DNA from: Psychroserpens sp.
GTDB lineage: Bacteria; Bacteroidota; Bacteroidia; Flavobacteriales; Flavobacteriaceae
NCBI GenBank assembly: GCA_017643165.1
Contig: JAEPNY010000003.1
Location: 354,007 to 418,006 of the forward strand
Length of the DNA stretch: 64,000 nt
Reading direction: 5' to 3'
The notes beneath the pieces are model-generated. The model made no database searches and was not told the origin of the DNA. It worked only from the letters and a program-made list of their open reading frames with translations. This document shows, in pieces, positions 36,081-43,277 of the stretch. The position numbers were made by a program, and so were the translations under genes. How positions within the stretch are numbered: position 1 is the first letter of the stretch; each line of letters opens with the position of its first letter.

Positions 36081-36884
36081 ATGAAGATACGAACCACGCT
36101 CATCATACCAACTTATAATTGGCCTGAAGCATTAGAATTAGTTTTATTGAGCTACATGCGACAAACGGCATTTACGGATGAGGTAATAATTGCCGATGAT
36201 GGTTCTACAGAAGAAACGCGATTATTAATCAAAAAGTTTCAAGATGATTTTCCAGTACCTTTAAAGCATCTTTGGCATGAAGATGAAGGGTTTAGAAAGG
36301 GTGTGATCATGAATAAGGCCATTGCTCAAGCCAAAGGAGACTATATCATTCAAATTGATGGCGATTGTATTATGCACAAGCATTTTGTTGAAGATCATAT
36401 CTCTTCAATTGAAAAAGACACCTATTTATTTGGTTCGCGAGTAAGTTTGAAAGAATTCAGTGTTGCCAACATATTCAAACGGAAACAAATTAATTTTTCG
36501 ATTTTTTCAAAGGCGCTTATCAAGCGTGGCAGAAGCCTTTATTTGCCGTTTTTAGGAAAGCGCTACAAACGAGAATTACCGATGTCGAAGAAAGTAAGAG
36601 GATGTAATCTTTCCTATTGGAAAGCTGATTATATTGCCGTCAATGGTTATAATGAAGATATATTTGGATGGGGAAGAGAGGATACCGAACTTGTGGTTCG
36701 ATTAGTCAATAACAAGGTATTTGGAAAACGACTAAAATTTAGAGGAATTGTTTTTCATATTTGGCATAATGAATTTTCAAAAAACCGCTTATTAAAAAAC
36801 CATGAAATTCAAGCTGAAACCATTGCGAATAAGATCGTTTGGTGCGATAACGGTATAGACAAATATTTAAGTGCGACAAACTAA
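36081..36884 (+). CDS. Glycosyltransferase family 2 with galactosyltransferase C-terminal domain
   Basis: This 267-aa GT-A enzyme starts TLIIPTYNWPEALELVL. It has the DDGST motif (about 40), the DGDC metal-binding site (about 93) and the C-terminal Glyco_transf_7C-like motif GWGREDTELVVRL (about 192). It resembles the GT2 at 38445-39266 throughout (both have HIWHED or HLWHED, KGDY and DGDC), so the two are paralogs. It probably adds a hexose during LPS/LOS core assembly. Its last 14 nt overlap the kinase-like gene. Confidence 0.9.
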   Translation: MKIRTTLIIPTYNWPEALELVLLSYMRQTAFTDEVIIADDGSTEETRLLIKKFQDDFPVPLKHLWHEDEGFRKGVIMNKAIAQAKGDYIIQIDGDCIMHKHFVEDHISSIEKDTYLFGSRVSLKEFSVANIFKRKQINFSIFSKALIKRGRSLYLPFLGKRYKRELPMSKKVRGCNLSYWKADYIAVNGYNEDIFGWGREDTELVVRLVNNKVFGKRLKFRGIVFHIWHNEFSKNRLLKNHEIQAETIANKIVWCDNGIDKYLSATN

Positions 36885-37638
36885 AGACATACATACAGAT
36901 TATAAAGAACAAGAACTGTTTCTTGATGATATCATTGAAAATTTCAGTGTAAAAGGTGAACCATTTGGTAACCAAGATCGCAATTCTCTTAAATTATTTC
37001 GATTGGATCAAAAGACCCTGAATGTCAAATCATTTCGCATACCAAATTTTGTAAATCAAATTGCCTACAGGTTCTTTAGAAAAAGTAAAGCGCAGCGTTC
37101 ATTCGAATACGCTAAATGGTTACAAAGTTTAGATATTGGTACGCCTGATCCTGTGGCTTATTATGAGTATTCATCGGCCTTCTTATTCAAGAAAAGCTAT
37201 TACATCAGTGAGCAACAAGAATGTGATCTGACATATCGAGAATTAACTACAGATTTGAATTATCCTAATCATGATGTTATACTTCGTGCTTTCACACGAT
37301 TTACATTTAAACTCCACGAGAAGAAAGTAAACTTTCTTGATCACTCTCCAGGTAATACTATAATTAAAAAGGTAGGAGAGGACTACCAGTTTTATTTAGT
37401 AGATCTAAATCGTATGGAGTTCGAGACTATGAATTATGAAGCGAGAATCAAGAATTTCGCAAAGCTTACGACTCATGAATCTATGGTAAAAGTGATGAGT
37501 GATGAGTATGCAAAATGTATCAATAAAGACGCAGACGAAGTCTTTAATCTCATGTGGAAATACACTCAAGAATTTCAACAGCGTTTTTGGCGTCGCCGAC
37601 GATTGAAAAATAAAATTCTGTTTTGGAGAAAAAAATAG
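36871..37638 (+). CDS. Lipopolysaccharide kinase (InaA/KdkA-like) family protein
   Basis: The 255-aa product has the small-kinase catalytic core: NFLDHSPGNTIIKK (catalytic Asp and metal-binding Asn, about 150-163) and FYLVDLNRMEF (DFG-equivalent Asp). This matches InaA and Kdo kinases, which phosphorylate the Kdo-heptose region of LPS. Translation begins at a GTG (36871) inside the end of the GT2 gene, an overlap that fits translational coupling. The neighbouring glycosyltransferases support a role in core phosphorylation. Confidence 0.82.
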   Translation: MRQTKDIHTDYKEQELFLDDIIENFSVKGEPFGNQDRNSLKLFRLDQKTLNVKSFRIPNFVNQIAYRFFRKSKAQRSFEYAKWLQSLDIGTPDPVAYYEYSSAFLFKKSYYISEQQECDLTYRELTTDLNYPNHDVILRAFTRFTFKLHEKKVNFLDHSPGNTIIKKVGEDYQFYLVDLNRMEFETMNYEARIKNFAKLTTHESMVKVMSDEYAKCINKDADEVFNLMWKYTQEFQQRFWRRRRLKNKILFWRKK

Positions 37639-37640
37639 AA

Positions 37641-38402
37641 TTAGACCTGCGATCGATATAATTCCCTCAGTTTAGCATACTTCAAGAAGGTAATATTTCC
37701 AGTTTGATAGCAAATCATAAATCCATTAAATCCATCAAGAAATCCTAGCCTTAGGAAATAAGCTTTGAAAAAAGCCCAGAACGGATTAAATAGAATCTTC
37801 CATACTGGTGCGCTTTTACCTTGATCGAAATAGGCTTTAGCAGCAATAGTGGAGAAGTATTCAGTTTTATCATTGAATTCGGAATAGGTTTGGTAGGTCT
37901 TATGTAAAATATCACCTTTTAAATGGCCTATCCTAGCCGAAGTATTATGTAATTCGACATGATCATGAGGGTTCATTCCTTTCCATACAGCTTTTCTTCG
38001 ATCAAAAACACGAAGTTTTTTATTCGGATACCAATCTGAATATTTGATCCATTGTCCACAAAAATTATTAAACCTATTGCAGGTGTACCCGTCATTTAGC
38101 CAATTGGTTTTTAAATCTTGTATGGACTTTTGCAGTTCTGGAGATAATGATTCGTCACCATCTAATGAGACAATATGATCATGTGATGCTTGATCTAAAG
38201 CAAAGTTTTTTTGCTCAACGTAACCAAGAAACTTCTGCTCTACAAATTTAACTCCATATGATTGGCAAATGCTTTTGGTGTTATCAGTAGAAAACGAATC
38301 CACCACAACGATCTCATCTACCACATCTACTAATGAACGAATACAGTCTTCTATATTTCGTTCTTCATTAAAGGTGATAATAACGCCAGAAAGCTTGATC
38401 AT
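37641..38402 (-). CDS. Glycosyltransferase family 2 (WaaE/KdtX-like)
   Basis: This 253-aa enzyme begins MIKLSGVIITFNEERNIEDC, the signature start of the WaaE-type GT2s that extend the LPS inner core. It shows DSFSTDNTK, QKNFAL and the DGDE metal site (about 91). I place the start at ATG 38402; the open frame continues 43 codons upstream but that part overlaps the divergent gene and has no homologous look. It converges on the kinase-like gene (2 nt between the stop codons) and is divergent from the GT2 at 38445. Confidence 0.9.
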   Translation of the reverse strand: MIKLSGVIITFNEERNIEDCIRSLVDVVDEIVVVDSFSTDNTKSICQSYGVKFVEQKFLGYVEQKNFALDQASHDHIVSLDGDESLSPELQKSIQDLKTNWLNDGYTCNRFNNFCGQWIKYSDWYPNKKLRVFDRRKAVWKGMNPHDHVELHNTSARIGHLKGDILHKTYQTYSEFNDKTEYFSTIAAKAYFDQGKSAPVWKILFNPFWAFFKAYFLRLGFLDGFNGFMICYQTGNITFLKYAKLRELYRSQV

Positions 38403-38422
38403 TGTAGGAATAAATATTTGGT

Positions 38423-38439
38423 AAAAATAGTTATTTTTG
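38423..38439. promoter_or_regulatory. Divergent promoter palindrome (GT2 / GT2)
   Basis: Perfect 7-bp arms (AAAAATA / TATTTTT) flank GT, with a full -7 box TATTTTTG at 38432-38439 (+) and TATTTTTA (one mismatch) on minus. The core AAAAATAGTTA is shared with the palindrome at 36017-36040. The plus start codon at 38445 lies only 5 nt past the -7 box, which predicts a leaderless or nearly leaderless mRNA. Confidence 0.6.
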
Positions 38440-38444
38440 AGCCA

Positions 38445-39266
38445 ATGAAAAACTACGACATTTCTGTAATTATTAGTACTTATAATAGCCCAACGTGGCT
38501 TCAAAAAGTTCTTTGGAGTTTTGAACAACAAACCTTTAAAGATTTTGAGGTCGTTATAGCGGATGATGGTTCAGGAGAGGATACTAAATCCCTTATAGAT
38601 TCGATGTCTAGTCAAGTTTCATATCCAATTCAGCACATATGGCATGAAGACAATGGGTTTCAGAAAACAATAATTTTAAATAAAGCGACCGTTGCCAGTA
38701 AAGGTGATTATTTAGTGTATACTGATGGTGATTGTATTGCTCGAAACGACTTTTTACAAGTTCATGTTGAGAATCGAGAAAAAGGGTATTTCTTATCAGG
38801 AGGTTATTTTAAGCTTCCGATGACGATTAGTCAACTTATTTCAGAAGATGATATTAGGTCGCAACGATGTTTTGATATTATGTGGTTGAAATCTAATGGA
38901 TTGAAATCATCTTTTAAGAACAATAAGATTACGGCTAAAGGTTTTAAACAAAAACTGTTAAATACACTCACACCTACCACAGCCACATGGAATGGTCATA
39001 ATTCGTCGGGTTATAAATCAGATATTATTGCTGCTAATGGATTTGATGAACGCATGCAATATGGAGGAGAAGATCGAGAACTTGGAGAGCGGTTGTTTAA
39101 TGCAGGAATTAAAGCCAAACAAATTCGATATAGCGCCATATGTTTGCATCTTGATCATGCAAGAGGATATGTAAAACCCGAAATGATCGAGAAAAATCTA
39201 AAAATTAGGGCGACTACTAAAAAAGAAAAGCGAACAGAGACAGCCCATGGTATTCGCAAATCCTAG
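38445..39266 (+). CDS. Glycosyltransferase family 2, paralog of the 36081 gene
   Basis: This 273-aa GT-A enzyme opens NYDISVIISTYNSPTWLQKVL and has ADDGSGEDT, the DGDC metal site (about 97) and the late acceptor motif MQYGGEDRELGERL. I use ATG 38445 rather than the TTG at 38418 because homology starts here and the -7 box sits between them. The stop overlaps the stop of the convergent GT9 gene by 4 nt. It belongs to the surface-glycan cluster. Confidence 0.9.
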   Translation: MKNYDISVIISTYNSPTWLQKVLWSFEQQTFKDFEVVIADDGSGEDTKSLIDSMSSQVSYPIQHIWHEDNGFQKTIILNKATVASKGDYLVYTDGDCIARNDFLQVHVENREKGYFLSGGYFKLPMTISQLISEDDIRSQRCFDIMWLKSNGLKSSFKNNKITAKGFKQKLLNTLTPTTATWNGHNSSGYKSDIIAANGFDERMQYGGEDRELGERLFNAGIKAKQIRYSAICLHLDHARGYVKPEMIEKNLKIRATTKKEKRTETAHGIRKS

Positions 39267-40321
39267 AACTGCTTTAAGTAGGTCTTTAGCCTAGGTATAA
39301 TGAGTTCTGGAGGAAATGTCTCATACAAAGCATACGCTTCTTTCTTAGCTGTTTTGAGTGATTTACCGTCGTAAATATCTGGTTTCATATCCTTCAAATG
39401 AATTGAGACATGCGTCCGATCATTATCGAACATGTTCCACGCTTCTTTTAATATCCAAGGTGAAAATATTGTGAAGGTAGGGACATTCAATGCCTTGGCC
39501 ATATTTACAGCGCCACCTTCATTACCGATTAAGGCTGTACAATGATGAGTTAATGCTAAAAACTCTCTTAGACTTCTTCCAAAAACATCGAAGAAAATAT
39601 GTGCTTTAGTTTGTTCGTTGCAGAAGTTATAGACGGTTTTAGCCTCTGTTAACTGTTTAGGGATATAATTAAATAAAATTTGACCACTAGTCTCTTCAAC
39701 TATCGTGTCAATAATCTTAGCCATATGTGGCAATGGGTAAGTTTTATTTTCACCACTACCTAAAACACTCATCATAAACAGTGGCTTTTCCAAATCAATT
39801 TTTGCTTTAATAAGCGTTTGTTTTGAAGCCTCGATTTCAGTTTCAGTAAGGTATACTTTAGGTTTTATTTGTTTCGGGATAGCATTACAAATTGGTTGAA
39901 GCAATTGCAATCGGTTTTCAACAGCTAATCCTGCGTCGGTTTGAGGTGTTTTGGCTTCCTTGAATGTATGTGTGTAGTAGTGGGAAGTATACCACTTTCT
40001 CTTAGAGACTTTTATTGGTGCACCTGAAAATTTAGTCATAAGATTACTAGAGAATTTGGAATAGACATCAATAACTGCATCGTAATTCTCGCTTTTGATC
40101 TTATTAAGAAATGCCAAAAATTTTGATTTACTTTCTTCAATTTCTGGTGTTACAAAAAGGAATTTATCTATGAAAGGATTGTTCTGTACAACGGCGAAGG
40201 TATGGGAGTTTATTATATAGTGTAATTCAGCATCCGGATGTTCAGCTTTTATAGCCTCGAATAGGATACTGGTGGTGAGAACATCACCAATCATTTTTTG
40301 TTGTATAATAAGAACTTTCAA
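39263..40321 (-). CDS. Glycosyltransferase family 9 (heptosyltransferase-like)
   Basis: This 352-aa GT-B enzyme has VLIIQQKMIGDVLTTSIL at the start, FMMSVLGSGENKTYPL in the middle and the GT9 donor site ALIGNEGGAVNMAKALNVPTFTIFSP (the T/G-x-E/D-x-G-x-x-H/N area). GT9 enzymes add heptoses or related sugars to the LPS inner core. The start is a TTG at 40321, supported by the conserved residues before the next ATG (40294). It lies 20 nt after dapD on the same strand and may be co-transcribed with it. Confidence 0.9.
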   Translation of the reverse strand: MKVLIIQQKMIGDVLTTSILFEAIKAEHPDAELHYIINSHTFAVVQNNPFIDKFLFVTPEIEESKSKFLAFLNKIKSENYDAVIDVYSKFSSNLMTKFSGAPIKVSKRKWYTSHYYTHTFKEAKTPQTDAGLAVENRLQLLQPICNAIPKQIKPKVYLTETEIEASKQTLIKAKIDLEKPLFMMSVLGSGENKTYPLPHMAKIIDTIVEETSGQILFNYIPKQLTEAKTVYNFCNEQTKAHIFFDVFGRSLREFLALTHHCTALIGNEGGAVNMAKALNVPTFTIFSPWILKEAWNMFDNDRTHVSIHLKDMKPDIYDGKSLKTAKKEAYALYETFPPELIIPRLKTYLKQF

Positions 40322-40341
40322 AGTTAGTTAGGTTGAAAATT

Positions 40342-41157
40342 TTATACTGCTACATCATATTCTCGCAGGGCATCATTCAATGAGGTTTTTTTGTTTGTGC
40401 TTTCTTTTCGTTTTCCTATAATCAAGGCACAAGGCACATTATATTCTCCCGCCGCAAATGTTTTAGTGTAACTTCCTGGAATCACTACAGAACGTTCTGG
40501 AACAACACCGCGCATTTCTACTGGTTCATCTCCTGTGACATCAATGATTTTAGTACTCATAGTTAGAACGACATTAGCGCCAAGTACTGCTTCTTTTTCA
40601 ACACGAACACCTTCAACTACTATACATCTTGAACCAATAAACGCACCATCTTCTATGATTACCGGAGCCGCTTGTAATGGTTCTAATACACCACCAATAC
40701 CAACACCACCGGAAAGGTGTACATTTTTACCTATTTGAGCGCAGCTTCCAACTGTTGCCCAAGTATCTACCATCGTTCCTTCATCTACATAAGCACCTAT
40801 ATTTACATAACTAGGCATTAGTATCGTTCCAGAGGAGATATAAGCACCATGCCGTGCCACAGCATTAGGAACGACTCGAATTCCTTTAGCTTCATAATCG
40901 CGTTTTAGTGGAATTTTATCGTGATATTCAAAAATACCAGCTTCAAGTGTTTCCATTTTTTGTATTGGGAAATACAGTACTACCGCTTTTTTAACCCATT
41001 CATTAACTTGCCAGCCATCGGCTGTTGGTTCTGCAACTCTTAGGGTTCCAGAATCCAGTAAGTCTACTACTTTTCTTATGCTGTCTATAGTTTCTGATTG
41101 AGTTAAAAGCGAGCGATCGTCCCACGCATTTTCTATGATCTGTTGTAATTCATTCAT
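40342..41157 (-). CDS. dapD: 2,3,4,5-tetrahydropyridine-2,6-dicarboxylate N-succinyltransferase
   Basis: DapD (271 aa) performs the succinylation step of lysine/diaminopimelate synthesis. It has a helical N-terminal domain and a left-handed beta-helix of hexapeptide repeats (GTILMPSYVNIGAYVDEGTM, then IGKNVHLSGGVGIGG and FIGSRCIVVEGV). Start ATG 41157 gives the standard family length; 15 extra codons upstream do not fit. Together with lysA at 7939 it shows the succinylase branch. Confidence 0.96.
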   Translation of the reverse strand: MNELQQIIENAWDDRSLLTQSETIDSIRKVVDLLDSGTLRVAEPTADGWQVNEWVKKAVVLYFPIQKMETLEAGIFEYHDKIPLKRDYEAKGIRVVPNAVARHGAYISSGTILMPSYVNIGAYVDEGTMVDTWATVGSCAQIGKNVHLSGGVGIGGVLEPLQAAPVIIEDGAFIGSRCIVVEGVRVEKEAVLGANVVLTMSTKIIDVTGDEPVEMRGVVPERSVVIPGSYTKTFAAGEYNVPCALIIGKRKESTNKKTSLNDALREYDVAV

Positions 41158-41181
41158 CGTTATAATATTCTTCTTGAAGCA

Positions 41182-41189
41182 CAAAGATA
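41182..41189 (-). promoter_or_regulatory. dapD -7 element
   Basis: The minus-strand sequence TATCTTTG matches TAnnTTTG, 24 nt before the dapD start codon. No convincing -33 TTG at the right spacing was seen. Confidence 0.55.
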
Positions 41190-41345
41190 ATTCTATATTC
41201 AACGTTTTTTAATGCATAAATCCTAAAAAATTCAAAAATTGTGACCTATCTAAAATTTAGGGGTCTTAATATATGATTATTATGATGCAATCGTATTCCT
41301 AATCTTACGTTTGATGTTTTTAATAATTAATAGCTAATTTTTGTG

Positions 41346-41382
41346 AAAACTCTCCTTCTCCCTTTGGAGAGTTTTCTTTTTT
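41346..41382 (+). terminator. Terminator of array unit 1
   Basis: Perfect 10-bp stem AAAACTCTCC / GGAGAGTTTT with a 10-nt pyrimidine-rich loop, followed by C and six T. Confidence 0.9.
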
Positions 41383-41476
41383 AAAAGATTATGTGACTTT
41401 TTAAAATAATGTGTGTCAAATAGATAAGGACGTGAGAAAAAACATTTTTACAAACCCTTGATTTATAATTGCGATT

Positions 41477-41510
41477 AAACCTTTTTAGATCCTCTAAAAA
41501 GGTTTTTTTT
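41477..41510 (+). terminator. Terminator of array unit 2
   Basis: Perfect 13-bp stem AAACCTTTTTAGA / TCTAAAAAGGTTT with a 3-nt loop, followed by five more T. The next unit's GTGAC starts at the very next base. Confidence 0.9.
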
Positions 41511-41608
41511 GTGACCAATTCAAAATATGTGTGTCTAAACTATAAACAGGTACTGTTTAAGGTAGAGGGTAAACGGTATCATGGATTTAATTAATAGTTG
41601 ATTATTTT

Positions 41609-41645
41609 AAACTCTTCACTGTATTTCAGTGAAGAGTTTTTTTTG
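41609..41645 (+). terminator. Terminator of array unit 3
   Basis: Perfect 13-bp stem AAACTCTTCACTG / CAGTGAAGAGTTT with a 5-nt loop and a T tract. It lies only 24 nt before the ruvX -7 box, so ruvX needs its own promoter downstream. Confidence 0.92.
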
Positions 41646-41668
41646 ATAGCTAAACATTAAAATTAGAT

Positions 41669-41676
41669 TAACTTTG
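41669..41676 (+). promoter_or_regulatory. ruvX -7 element, leaderless configuration
   Basis: TAACTTTG matches TAnnTTTG and ends 4 nt before the ruvX ATG, so the transcript should start at or next to the start codon. A TTG lies at 41643-41645 (23-nt spacer, at the long end of the accepted range). Confidence 0.6.
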
Positions 41677-41680
41677 CAGC

Positions 41681-42094
41681 ATGGCCAGAATTTTAGCGTT
41701 AGACTATGGAACCAAGCGAACTGGAATTGCAGTTACCGACGAGCTTCAGATCATTGCCTCGGGATTAACTACAGTTGAAACCAAATCATTGATTTCATTT
41801 TTACAAACTTATGTATCGCAGGAAAATGTGGAGTTATTCATTATAGGCGAACCGAAACAAATGAATAATGAGGCATCTGAAAGTGAAGCCTCTATTTCGA
41901 AATTTTTAAAGACACTCGAACGCACATTTCCGCATATACCAATCCATCGTGTTGATGAACGATTTACATCAAAAATGGCATTTCAAACTATGATAGACAG
42001 TGGATTGAGTAAAAAGCAACGTCGTAATAAAGCCTTAGTTGACGAGATCAGTGCTACCATTATATTGCAAAGCTATTTATATAATAGGTCTTAA
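41681..42094 (+). CDS. ruvX: Holliday junction resolvase-like protein RuvX/YqgF
   Basis: The RNase H-fold protein (137 aa) starts MARILALDYGTKRTGIAVTD, with the catalytic Asp in LDYG, FIIGEPKQMNNEASE in the middle and HRVDERFTSKMA carrying the second acidic residue, then the closing Asp in KALVDEISA. YqgF-family proteins are needed for 16S rRNA 5'-end maturation, with a proposed Holliday-junction nuclease role. It heads the plus-strand group ruvX-def-DUF5606-mazG. Confidence 0.95.
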   Translation: MARILALDYGTKRTGIAVTDELQIIASGLTTVETKSLISFLQTYVSQENVELFIIGEPKQMNNEASESEASISKFLKTLERTFPHIPIHRVDERFTSKMAFQTMIDSGLSKKQRRNKALVDEISATIILQSYLYNRS

Positions 42095-42131
42095 AAGCAT
42101 CTTAAAAATTCTCAAAAACCGATTAGAATCG

Positions 42132-42139
42132 TATTTTTG
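42132..42139 (+). promoter_or_regulatory. def -7 element
   Basis: TATTTTTG, an exact match, 20 nt before the def ATG; predicted leader about 15 nt. Confidence 0.6.
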
Positions 42140-42159
42140 CAGCCGAAAACAAAACGAAA

Positions 42160-42750
42160 ATGATTTTACCAATTGTGGCATATGGTGATCCTGTACTTAG
42201 AAAAAAAGCTAAGTCTATCACTAAAGACTATCCTAATCTTGATACACTTATCGAGAACATGAAAGAAACAATGTATGGTGCTTATGGTGTTGGTTTAGCA
42301 GCACCGCAAGTAGGAATTCCTATTCGTTTATTTTTGGTAGATGCGTCGTCATTTGCCGAAGATGAGGTTTTCACCGAAGAAGAGCAGGCCTTATTAAAAG
42401 ACTTTAAACGTACCTTTATTAATGCTGAAATTTTAGAGGAAGAAGGTGATGAATGGGCTTTTAATGAAGGATGTTTGAGCATTCCTGATGTTCGAGAAGA
42501 TGTCTTCAGGCAACCAAATGTCAAAATCAAATATCAGGATGAAAATTTCAAAGAACACATAGAAGAGTTCGATGGAATCATTGCTAGAATTGTTCAACAC
42601 GAATACGACCATATCGAAGGTGTATTATTTACTGATAAATTGTCATCGTTGCGTAAACGATTGATTAAAAGTAAATTAACGAATATTTCTAAAGGCAAAA
42701 TCAAAGTTGATTACAAGATGCGTTTCCCGTTAATGAAAAAGAGACGCTAA
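42160..42750 (+). CDS. def: Peptide deformylase
   Basis: Def (196 aa) removes the N-formyl group from nascent proteins. All three motifs are present: GVGLAAPQVG (about 45-54), EGCLSIP with the zinc Cys (about 105-111) and QHEYDHIEG with both zinc His and the catalytic Glu (about 146-154). An acidic insertion between motifs 1 and 2 is usual in Bacteroidota. It is followed after 12 nt by the DUF5606 gene. Confidence 0.97.
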   Translation: MILPIVAYGDPVLRKKAKSITKDYPNLDTLIENMKETMYGAYGVGLAAPQVGIPIRLFLVDASSFAEDEVFTEEEQALLKDFKRTFINAEILEEEGDEWAFNEGCLSIPDVREDVFRQPNVKIKYQDENFKEHIEEFDGIIARIVQHEYDHIEGVLFTDKLSSLRKRLIKSKLTNISKGKIKVDYKMRFPLMKKRR

Positions 42751-42762
42751 CAAAATATTCCC

Positions 42763-43188
42763 ATGAGTCTAGATAAAATATTATCCATTTCAGGTAAACC
42801 TGGATTATTCCAAATTGTAGCCCAAACGCGCAACGGTTTTGTTGCAGAATCCTTAATTGATAAAAAGAAAGTAGCTGTTAATATTCACAACAATATTAGT
42901 GTATTGAGTGAAATTGCCGTTTATACCCTTTCTGAAGAACTGCCATTGAGAGAGGTGTTCTTAAAGATTAAAGAAAAAGAAAATGGACAGGCTACTTCAA
43001 TAAGTCATAAAGATTCTAAAGATACGCTTGAAGAATACTTCTTTAAAGTATTACCAGATTATGATGAAGATCGTGTTTATGCCAGCGATATAAAAAAGAT
43101 TGTGCAATGGTATAATTTACTTCAAAAACACGACCTGCTTTCTACATTGGATGAGGAAGACCTTGTTTCTGCTGAAGAAGAAGAATAA
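42763..43188 (+). CDS. DUF5606 family protein
   Basis: The 141-aa protein opens MSLDKILSISGKPGLFQIVAQT and ends in an acidic tail. I recognise the DUF5606 family, found next to def and mazG in Bacteroidota. The N-terminal part reads as a small beta barrel (KPGLFQIVAQTRNGFVAESLIDKK) and the rest as helical. No function is known to me. Confidence 0.85.
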   Translation: MSLDKILSISGKPGLFQIVAQTRNGFVAESLIDKKKVAVNIHNNISVLSEIAVYTLSEELPLREVFLKIKEKENGQATSISHKDSKDTLEEYFFKVLPDYDEDRVYASDIKKIVQWYNLLQKHDLLSTLDEEDLVSAEEEE

Positions 43189-43251
43189 GAGCCGTTAATA
43201 GATTGTTCATATAATATCTGACTTAGAATTTATTTCTGAAGATCAGTATTG

Positions 43252-43259
43252 TATTTTTG
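43252..43259 (+). promoter_or_regulatory. mazG -7 element
   Basis: TATTTTTG, exact match, 18 nt before the mazG ATG at 43278. The in-frame TTG at 43257 lies inside this box and so is not the start codon. Confidence 0.6.
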
Positions 43260-43277
43260 ACTTCTAAACGATTTAGA

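Larger units (their letters stand above)
41241..41645 (+). repeat. Tandem array of three terminator-capped, related units
   Basis: This gap of 523 nt between dapD and ruvX holds three units, oriented plus. Each opens with GTGAC (41241, 41393, 41511), then AAAAT and, in units 2 and 3, ATGTGTGTC (unit 1: TTAGGGGTC). Units 1 and 3 share TAATTAATAG about 80 nt later (41324-41333 and 41588-41597), followed by an ATT-rich stretch and AAACTCT at the terminator. Each unit ends with a perfect intrinsic terminator (10, 13 and 13 bp). Unit 3 also has a 9-bp internal hairpin (41551-41559 / 41570-41578, one G-T pair). An exact TACGTTTG box lies in unit 1 (41306-41313). They look like diverged copies of a small-RNA or attenuator module. 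Confidence 0.6.

Noticed and set aside
36871-36884. Frameshift joining GT2 and the kinase-like gene into a fusion
   Set aside because: Both products have complete, separate domains; a 14-nt overlap with a GTG start is ordinary translational coupling.
38403-38531. 43-codon N-terminal extension of the WaaE-like GT2 gene
   Set aside because: It runs over the divergent promoter and the start of the neighbouring gene; homology begins exactly at ATG 38402.
41241-41645. A CRISPR array or integron attC cluster
   Set aside because: Only three imperfect units of unequal length, each with a different perfect terminator stem and T tract; no constant repeat/spacer pattern, cas genes or integrase.
41346-41645. 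Terminators of dapD
   Set aside because: dapD is transcribed leftwards from 41157, away from these hairpins, and the T tracts are on the plus strand.
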